A stretch of DNA of 64,000 nucleotides from Mixta mediterraneensis (GTDB taxonomy: Bacteria; Pseudomonadota; Gammaproteobacteria; Enterobacterales; Enterobacteriaceae). How positions within the stretch are numbered: position 1 is the stretch's first letter; every line of letters begins with the position of its first letter. Positions 58,567 through 64,000 of the stretch are shown here, in pieces. Below the pieces are notes generated by a model. That model saw only the letters and a list, made by a program, of their open reading frames with translations, was not told the origin of the DNA and made no database searches. The stretch spans positions 1 to 64,000 of the forward strand of contig NZ_JACFXY010000002.1 in the NCBI RefSeq assembly GCF_014946725.1, read 5' to 3'. Made by a program: the position numbers and the translations under genes.

Positions 58567-59780
58567 TGAGCTCCTTGGTGGTTACTGAGGGCTTCGGGCG
58601 CAGCGAATAAAGTGATTTCAACACGACGATTGCGGGTGCGGTTTTCACTGCTGTCATTAGGCAGCAGCGGATCGCTGTCACCGCGGCCTTCCGAACGAAT
58701 CGTATGTCCGTCTGCAAGCTGCACCTGCATTAGCTGGGTGACAGCGCGGGCGCGGGCAAAAGAAAATTCATAACTGGAGGCGAAACGGCCATTATCGACC
58801 GGACGATCGTCAGTAAACACCGACACCAGAATCGTGCCTTTCACACCTTTCATCGCCGCAGAAACGCGCGCCAGCAGGGCTCGACCCACCGGATTAATGG
58901 CGGTGCCTTCCGCAGCAAACAGCTTATCGGCGGGGATAATCACTTTGCTACCAAATGCGCCATCGCTGACTTCCAGTTGGCCTGCCGCAATCACATCATT
59001 CAGGCGTTGACGTAAATCCAGCAGGGCTTGTGGAGAAGAGGGACGACGGCCCGCGGTAATTTGCGGAAGAGGGGTTTGATAGATGGCACGCAGCAGCGGC
59101 TCAGCCGCATTACCCAGCCGCCAGTTCAATCCGCTGTAAATCAGACAGGCAATCAGTGCCACCAGCATGGCACAGGCCCAGAGCGGCACCATCGGACGCG
59201 CCAGCGTGCTCGCCAGCGGATGCACTTCAATCATTGGCGCCTGCGGTGCGTCCCGCTGCGCGCGCGTCTCATCAATCAACGTTGCCAGACGTTTACGAAT
59301 GCCTTCACACTGCGCACGACCGTTATCGCTCCCGCGATAACGGCCTTCATAACCGAGCAGCAAACAGTAATGCACCACTTCCAGCAACCAGAGATGCTGC
59401 TGTGGGCTTTGTGAAATGCGTGACAGCAGCTGAAAAAATTTTTCGCCGCCCCAGCTTTCGTTATGAAAAGTCACCAGCATGCCATTACCGGACCAGACAC
59501 CGCGCGTGCCCCACGGTGTCTGCGCGGCGGCTTCATCCAACGCGGTGCATAAGCTGTAACGCGCACCGATAATCATCTCAAACGGCAAACCGGCGTGTTT
59601 ACAACGCTGTTCAAACTGACGAATTTCATCGATAAGGGACTGGCGTAATCCAGCGGGATCGTCATGCGTAGCCGCCTGACGAATTTGCACCACAGCATTC
59701 AGCAAAGGCGCTGCAGCGTTAAGTAATAGATTCTCATTGCCTGAGGATAATGCCTCACGCGCAGGGGATTCCACAGTCAT
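58563..59780 (-). CDS. tssL: TssL (DotU), T6SS membrane protein with OmpA-like domain
   Basis: A 405-residue protein. The N-terminal cytoplasmic DotU domain has LRQSLIDEIRQFEQRCKHAG, ALDEAAAQTPWGTRGVWSGN and FHNESWGGEKFFQLLSRI. One TM helix (MVPLWACAMLVALIACLIY, ~residue 205) and a C-terminal OmpA-type peptidoglycan-binding domain (ILVSVFTDDRPVDNGRFASS, SYEFSFARARAVTQL, NRTRNRRVEITLF) follow. The extended type of TssL anchors the TssJLM complex to the cell wall. ATG at 59780 is the family-like start. It is intact, unlike its partner tssM. Confidence 0.9.
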   Translation of the reverse strand: MTVESPAREALSSGNENLLLNAAAPLLNAVVQIRQAATHDDPAGLRQSLIDEIRQFEQRCKHAGLPFEMIIGARYSLCTALDEAAAQTPWGTRGVWSGNGMLVTFHNESWGGEKFFQLLSRISQSPQQHLWLLEVVHYCLLLGYEGRYRGSDNGRAQCEGIRKRLATLIDETRAQRDAPQAPMIEVHPLASTLARPMVPLWACAMLVALIACLIYSGLNWRLGNAAEPLLRAIYQTPLPQITAGRRPSSPQALLDLRQRLNDVIAAGQLEVSDGAFGSKVIIPADKLFAAEGTAINPVGRALLARVSAAMKGVKGTILVSVFTDDRPVDNGRFASSYEFSFARARAVTQLMQVQLADGHTIRSEGRGDSDPLLPNDSSENRTRNRRVEITLFAAPEALSNHQGAQ

Positions 59781-59865
59781 TAATTTGTGTTCTTCCAGCC
59801 AATGGCAAATCCCTGAACCCGCAGCCCAGGACGGTGCTGCGGGCAATATGCGCCGGATTCCATAT

Positions 59866-60357
59866 TTAGTCTAAGATCCAGGTCGCGGTATCGTTAGTGC
59901 GACAGGCTTTACTTGTGCCGCCAACAGCAACACAAACTTGTTTCGTCTTACGTGGACGTGGGCGATCGCTACGAATGGTTGCCTCATAACGGCTACTTTC
60001 AACCCCGGCTTTCAGCGGGACGTAACCGATCATTGGACCTTCTGCGTCTTCGGCAATTGCCAGCCAGTTATTTTCAACCTTACCCAGGACTTCAAAAGGT
60101 TTACCGCTTTCCAGATAACGCACTACTTTGCCGCCGTAATCGGGGGTGGTCATCACCGAAGCGCTATATAAAGCGCGCCAGGTCTGGTTGAGCGGCTCAA
60201 ATTCTTTGGGTGCTACAACGGCATAGCGGTGTACCAATTTGACGTTATTAACCACGCTGGTGACCAGCGTATCATCATTGACAGGCGGTGGCGGGGCCTT
60301 ACAGCCTGCTAAAGCGAACACCGCCAGCAGCGTTAACGCGAAACTCTTTTTCACCAT
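59866..60357 (-). CDS. SH3-type lipoprotein, first gene of the T6SS-type operon
   Basis: A 163-residue lipoprotein precursor with signal sequence and lipobox (VFALAGCK, Cys at ~19). A bacterial SH3-like core follows (GKPFEVLGKVENNWLAIAED, AEGPMIGYVPLKAG) and a basic tail (RPRPRKTKQVCVAV). It is not a TssJ by sequence, though it occupies a similar position before tssL. It begins at ATG 60357 or the adjacent GTG 60354. It may bind peptidoglycan or anchor the TssL/M complex, but this is inference. Confidence 0.75.
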   Translation of the reverse strand: MVKKSFALTLLAVFALAGCKAPPPPVNDDTLVTSVVNNVKLVHRYAVVAPKEFEPLNQTWRALYSASVMTTPDYGGKVVRYLESGKPFEVLGKVENNWLAIAEDAEGPMIGYVPLKAGVESSRYEATIRSDRPRPRKTKQVCVAVGGTSKACRTNDTATWILD

Positions 60358-61064
60358 GTTCCTCGTGATCCCATCAAAGTATCGGCACATTGCCCGGCAT
60401 CATGCAGTTATTCGCAGAAGCGGGTTTTGCGTCATGCCTGAAATTGACCGGCTGAGAAATGGTCAATTTACATTAAGATAATGCTGCGCTCAGTCTACCT
60501 AAGACTTTTGAGAATTCAAACCATTGCGCCTCTGGTCGATGCGTGATAGCACGCGGTTTTCCGCGCAGAGAAGGCGCAAAGAAGACGCAGGGAAAGCGCT
60601 TTACTTTGTGATAGTTAAAGTGAATTAAATGATTAAGGCGACCCGAGACAGCAGGGAAGGACCGCTCCTCCTGTCATGCCACACTTATAACGGGAAACCA
60701 TTAAGATTTCCTAATCACTTTTTACCATAAAATTTTACCCGTTTGGTTTAAGAATCTCATTAAAATCAGAATTTCCTGGACAACCGCCGTCACAGTCGGT
60801 TCTTAAAAGTGGCGTGATTTTTGTATGAGCATCCTGTTTACGGCAAAGAGGGAGAGCGCTGATAAAGACGTTGACGTAGCGGCAGACTTCATGCGGAAGC
60901 GACGTAATTGATGCAGGATAAAGAACGGCCAGTGCCACCGCTTTAGCCGGGCAGGGCACGCCGCAAACAACTGGCAACAGCAGTGGCGATTACCGAATGC
61001 GATACCTGCCCACTACAGCGGGCGCTGATCATCTTTATAGTTCAGCCGCTTTTTCAGCGGGGTA
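60358..61064. other. Intergenic region between the T6SS-type operon and the DeoR gene
   Basis: About 700 bp without a supportable gene. An 80-codon frame on minus at 60735-60977 is Cys-rich with no ribosome-binding site or known domain and is not accepted. The T6SS-type operon promoter should lie in 60358-60540. Confidence 0.45.
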
Positions 61065-61877
61065 TTACATTGCTCGCTTCAACGGCAGTGGTGCCACCAA
61101 TACCTTCACGCCTAACGCCTCAAATGCCGCCACCTGCGCCGCACTAATGCCGTTATCGGTAATTAGATAATGGATATTGCTCCAGTCGCACGGCAGCGCG
61201 AACATCGAAACTTTGTCGATTTTGCTTGAATCCGCTACCACATACACGGTGTTGGCTGAGCGGATCATCGCCATTTTCACTTTGATGTCGGTTTCACTGG
61301 GAAAGCTCAAGCCCAGTCGGGGGGAAATACAGGCGGTAGCAAGAAATAACTTCTCTGCCAGCACGTTTTCGAAGAAGTTCGCTGCCTTTTCGCCGGAGGT
61401 TGATAAGGTGGGAAACTTAAAGGTGCCGCCGGTTAACAGAATATTGATCCCCGGCTCGCCGCCCAGTTTTAACGCGATATTTACTGCCGTGGTCACGACC
61501 GATAAACGGCGAATATGACTAATGGCTTCGGCGATCGCTGTGGTTGTGGTGCCCGAATCGAAAATCACCGTATCGCCGTTTTCGATATGCTGCGCTGCCA
61601 GACGGCCTATCGCTTCTTTCTCATCGAGATGGGTTTGCCGCTCCAGCAGTAATGCGCCGGTATTCTGTTTTCCGGTCATTAGCGTTGCGCCGCCGTGGTA
61701 GCGCTGTACAAACCCTTGTTTTTGCAGCATCCGCAAATCAGTTCTTAGCGTGGCTTCTGTCAGACCGAAAGTTTCTGTCAAGGCCTTCACCGTCACCGTG
61801 CCATCTTCACGGATCATCTCCAGAATCTTTTCGCGGCGTTGCTGCATATCGGCCAGCTGCTCAGTCTTGCTTTTCAA
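61065..61877 (-). CDS. DeoR-family transcriptional repressor
   Basis: A 270-residue regulator: N-terminal DeoR helix-turn-helix (QQRREKILEMIREDGTVTVK, LTETFGLTEATLRTDLRML) and a C-terminal sugar-phosphate-sensing domain (GDTVIFDSGTTTTAIAEAIS, INILLTGGTFKFPTLSTSGE). The likely start is TTG at 61877, after GGGAG; a longer frame begins at 61904. It is divergent from a short-chain dehydrogenase and a sugar-binding protein gene and should control them. Two TTCGAAA-containing sites lie between the genes. Confidence 0.88.
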   Translation of the reverse strand: MKSKTEQLADMQQRREKILEMIREDGTVTVKALTETFGLTEATLRTDLRMLQKQGFVQRYHGGATLMTGKQNTGALLLERQTHLDEKEAIGRLAAQHIENGDTVIFDSGTTTTAIAEAISHIRRLSVVTTAVNIALKLGGEPGINILLTGGTFKFPTLSTSGEKAANFFENVLAEKLFLATACISPRLGLSFPSETDIKVKMAMIRSANTVYVVADSSKIDKVSMFALPCDWSNIHYLITDNGISAAQVAAFEALGVKVLVAPLPLKRAM

Positions 61878-61982
61878 TCGAAATGCTCCCTTTTCCAGTC
61901 GCAATTTTTCAGGCGATTAAGGATCTGTCGCTGAGTTTACCGCGCCACTTTGGCGAATGCGAGATGACCAAAAGTGTCAATG

Positions 61983-61998
61983 ATTTTCGAAAGAAAAT
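61983..61998. promoter_or_regulatory. Candidate DeoR operator 1
   Basis: ATTTTCGAAAGAAAAT has perfect 6-bp inverted arms (ATTTTC / GAAAAT) and contains TTCGAAA, a core common in DeoR-family operators. It lies 105 bp upstream of the repressor start. Confidence 0.55.
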
Positions 61999-62167
61999 AA
62001 ATAATAAACAGATTATTGAATTCTATCGTTTTGCTTTCTGGCTTTATTACCGTCATTTTCCCACTCTGTAACCCAAATCACGCTATTTCAACGTAATAAA
62101 AATAAGTTTATGCCAGTTGTATGAAATTTGATCTCACCCACACATCATTTCAATTCGATAGTTTATA

Positions 62168-62187
62168 TTTTTGTTCGAAAATGAAAG
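62168..62187. promoter_or_regulatory. Candidate DeoR operator 2
   Basis: TTTTTGTTCGAAAATGAAAG shares the core TTCGAAA with the first site and lies 41 bp before the dehydrogenase start, a position suited to repression. The two sites are 188 bp apart (core to core), possibly allowing a loop. Confidence 0.5.
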
Positions 62188-62227
62188 GGCGAAACCGCGG
62201 AAGCTAAAATATGAAGGAGGGGGACGG

Positions 62228-63025
62228 ATGAGTGGTGAATATGACGTCAATCTGCGCTACGGCGTGGATACGGCACAGGATCTCAGCGGCAAGGTGGCAG
62301 TGATAACCGGTGGACTGGGCGGTATCGCTATGGCCAGCAATGCCATGCTACTGGAAAAGGGCGCGCGCCTGGCGCTGTTGTATCCACCCTTTGAAGCGGA
62401 AAAAGTGGAGAGGATGAGCAGTGAATTTGCAGCGGAAAGCGTGCAGTTTGTCTGCTGCGACGTCACCGATCCGGCTTCAGTTGAGCAGGCATTTTCCCTG
62501 GTTGACGCGCATTACGGCCATATCGATATTCTGGTGAACTGCGCGGGTTATGTGATGCTGCAACCGGTGCTGGAAACCGTTTTTGACGAATGGCAGAAGC
62601 AGATAGCCGTTAACCTCACAGGACCGTTTCTGTGCTCGCAAGCGGCGGCGAAATATATGATCAAGGCCGGAAACGGCGGCAAAATCATCAATATCGCTTC
62701 GCAGGCAGCCTCCATTGCGATCGATAGCCACGTTGCTTATACCTCCGCGAAAGCCGGTCTGCTTGGCATGACTAAAGTAATGGCAAAAGAGTTCGCGCCG
62801 CATCGCATTAACGTCAACACCCTGTCTCCTACCGTCGTCCTCACCCCAATGGGGGAAAAAGCCTGGCGCGGTGAAAAAGGCGAACAGATGAAAAAACTGA
62901 TCCCTTTAGGCCGGTTTGCCTATACCGACGAAATTGCTGCCGCCGTACTGTTTTTTGCCAGCAACGGCAGCGACATGATTACCGGTGCCGATTTGATGAT
63001 CGATGGTGGTTTCACCATTTGGTAA
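62228..63025 (+). CDS. Short-chain dehydrogenase/reductase
   Basis: A 265-residue classical SDR: cofactor motif VITGGLGGIAMASNAM, the NCAG motif (ILVNCAGYVM), catalytic Ser in IINIASQAASIAID and YTSAK (Tyr and Lys), with a PxxxLTPM-like loop. It oxidises or reduces a polyol or sugar; the substrate is unknown. The ATG at 62228 follows GGAGG; the longer frame upstream overlaps the operator and is unlikely. It sits 63 bp before an ABC sugar-binding protein. Confidence 0.88.
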   Translation: MSGEYDVNLRYGVDTAQDLSGKVAVITGGLGGIAMASNAMLLEKGARLALLYPPFEAEKVERMSSEFAAESVQFVCCDVTDPASVEQAFSLVDAHYGHIDILVNCAGYVMLQPVLETVFDEWQKQIAVNLTGPFLCSQAAAKYMIKAGNGGKIINIASQAASIAIDSHVAYTSAKAGLLGMTKVMAKEFAPHRINVNTLSPTVVLTPMGEKAWRGEKGEQMKKLIPLGRFAYTDEIAAAVLFFASNGSDMITGADLMIDGGFTIW

Positions 63026-63088
63026 TGCTGTACCCCTGCAAGTGCAACACATCACCCTGCGATAACGATAAACAGAGAGAACATCACC

Positions 63089-64000
63089 ATGAAAAAACGT
63101 ACTTTGCTGTGCACTGCAATGGCGGCCTGCCTGGTTTCTCATGCGGCTTTTGCCGCCGGGAAAGGCACCATCATGATTTTGGTTAACTCGCTTGATAATC
63201 CTTATTACGCCTCGGAAGCCAAAGGTGCTAACCTTAAAGCGCAACAGCTGGGTTACAAAACCGCCGTGCTGTCACATGGTGAAGATGTAAAAAAACAGAG
63301 TGAGCTAATTGATACGGCTATCGGTAAAAAAGTGCAGGGCATTATTCTGGATAACGCCGATTCCACTGCCAGCGTAGCCGCGATCAAAAAAGCCAAAGAT
63401 GCGGGCATTCCGGTCGTGCTGATTAACCGCGAAATTCCGGTTGATGATGTGGCCCTGGAGCAAATTACGCACAACAATTTCCAGGCCGGTTCAGACGTGG
63501 CCAATGTCTTTGTTGAAAAAATGGGCGAGAAAGGCCAATACGCCGAACTGACGTGTAACCTGGCGGACAATAACTGTGTGACGCGTTCCAAATCCTTCCA
63601 TCAGGTGCTTGATCAATATTCTGATATGCAAAGCGTGGCCAGGCAGGACGCGAAAGGCACGTTGATTGACGGCAAGCGCATCATGGACAGCATTTTACAG
63701 GCGCACCCGGATGTGAAAGGCGTGATTTGTGGTAATGGTCCGGTGGCGTTAGGTGCGATTGCTGCCTTGAAAGCGGCAGGACGCGATGACGTTATCGTTG
63801 TAGGCATTGACGGCAGCAATGATGAACGTGATGCGGTGAAAGCCGGTACGCTGAAGGCTACCGTGATGCTTCAGGCGCAGGCCATTGCGGCGCAGGGCGT
63901 GAGCGATCTCGACAACTACATTCAGAAAGGAACCAAACCGGCAAAACAGCGCGTGATGTTCCGCGGCATTTTAATCACCCCGGAAAATGCTAACGGTGTG
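63089..64000 (+). CDS. Sugar ABC transporter substrate-binding protein (type I PBP), cut by window end
   Basis: At least 304 residues are present. The signal peptide MKKRTLLCTAMAACLVSHAA is likely cleaved after AFA (~residue 23-24). The mature protein starts KGTIMILVNSLDNPYYASEA, and GIILDNADSTASVAAIKKAK with VVLINREIPV are hallmark ribose/RbsB-type motifs. It should deliver a monosaccharide or polyol to an ABC permease encoded to the right. Together with the DeoR and SDR genes it forms a sugar/polyol catabolic locus. The C-terminus is out of view. Confidence 0.9.
   Translation, partial: MKKRTLLCTAMAACLVSHAAFAAGKGTIMILVNSLDNPYYASEAKGANLKAQQLGYKTAVLSHGEDVKKQSELIDTAIGKKVQGIILDNADSTASVAAIKKAKDAGIPVVLINREIPVDDVALEQITHNNFQAGSDVANVFVEKMGEKGQYAELTCNLADNNCVTRSKSFHQVLDQYSDMQSVARQDAKGTLIDGKRIMDSILQAHPDVKGVICGNGPVALGAIAALKAAGRDDVIVVGIDGSNDERDAVKAGTLKATVMLQAQAIAAQGVSDLDNYIQKGTKPAKQRVMFRGILITPENANGV

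Noticed and set aside
60735..60977. 80-codon minus-strand frame in the gap before the DeoR gene
   Set aside because: No family, no ribosome-binding site; possible decayed sequence only.

Overview
The window looks like a chromosomal segment of a flagellated gamma-proteobacterium close to Pantoea/Erwinia in the Enterobacterales. The evidence is enterobacterial gene content and order (mtfA next to tRNA-Asn, yedJ/dcm/vsr, yodC, yedP, yodD, dsrB, rcsA, a complete fliE-fliR region, ychF-pth-ychH, prs-ispE-lolB, hemA-prfA-prmC-sirB2-sirB1-kdsA and chaABC) together with a reduced type VI secretion locus. The assignment is inference from gene content; no 16S gene is present.

Region by region. (a) 1-8180 is an AT-rich accessory island abutting the 3' end of tRNA-Asn. 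It carries two IS21-family pieces, a three-gene set (a LigI-like 2-pyrone-4,6-dicarboxylate hydrolase, a DctA-family carrier and an OprB-family porin), a LysR-type regulator, and a frameshifted P4-type integrase 165 bp from the tRNA. (b) 8181-20800 is core chromosome: tRNA-Asn with its promoter and terminator, mtfA, an ASCH protein, yedJ, a ribbon-helix-helix protein, a divergent chemoreceptor, dcm and vsr in divergent orientation, yedI, yodC, a glucosylglycerate-type synthase/phosphatase pair, a DsrA-like small RNA, yodD, a Pmp3 peptide and dsrB. (c) 20998-35369 holds a canonical chemoreceptor with a FliA-type promoter, rcsA, and flagellar region IIIb (fliR back to fliF on minus, fliE divergent). 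(d) 35400-36500 is a scar of two integrase fragments and a 5'-truncated IS2-like element, at the boundary between the flagellar block and the ychF/pth block. (e) 36669-51108 is housekeeping: ychF, pth, ychH, a diguanylate cyclase, prs, ispE, lolB, hemA, prfA, prmC, sirB2, sirB1, kdsA, chaA, chaB and chaC.

(f) 51306-60357 is a minus-strand T6SS-related operon: an SH3-type lipoprotein, tssL, a broken tssM, tagF, fha/tagH, a PP2C phosphatase, an exported protein of unknown role and a membrane Ser/Thr kinase. Within the window no hcp, vgrG, sheath, baseplate, clpV, tssJ or tssK gene is present. tssM has an in-frame stop at codon 92 and lacks its usual C-terminal periplasmic region, so this is a post-translational control module around a crippled membrane complex. 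(g) 61065-64000 is the start of a sugar or polyol locus: a DeoR-family repressor divergent from a short-chain dehydrogenase and a sugar-binding protein that runs off the window.

Points most worth follow-up: the LigI/DctA-like/OprB module, whose carrier lacks the usual substrate-binding arginine; the reduced T6SS with a complete phosphorylation circuit; a DsrA-like sRNA between yedP and yodD; a YedJ-type HD protein with QD instead of HD; and a chemoreceptor with a rewritten signalling tip.
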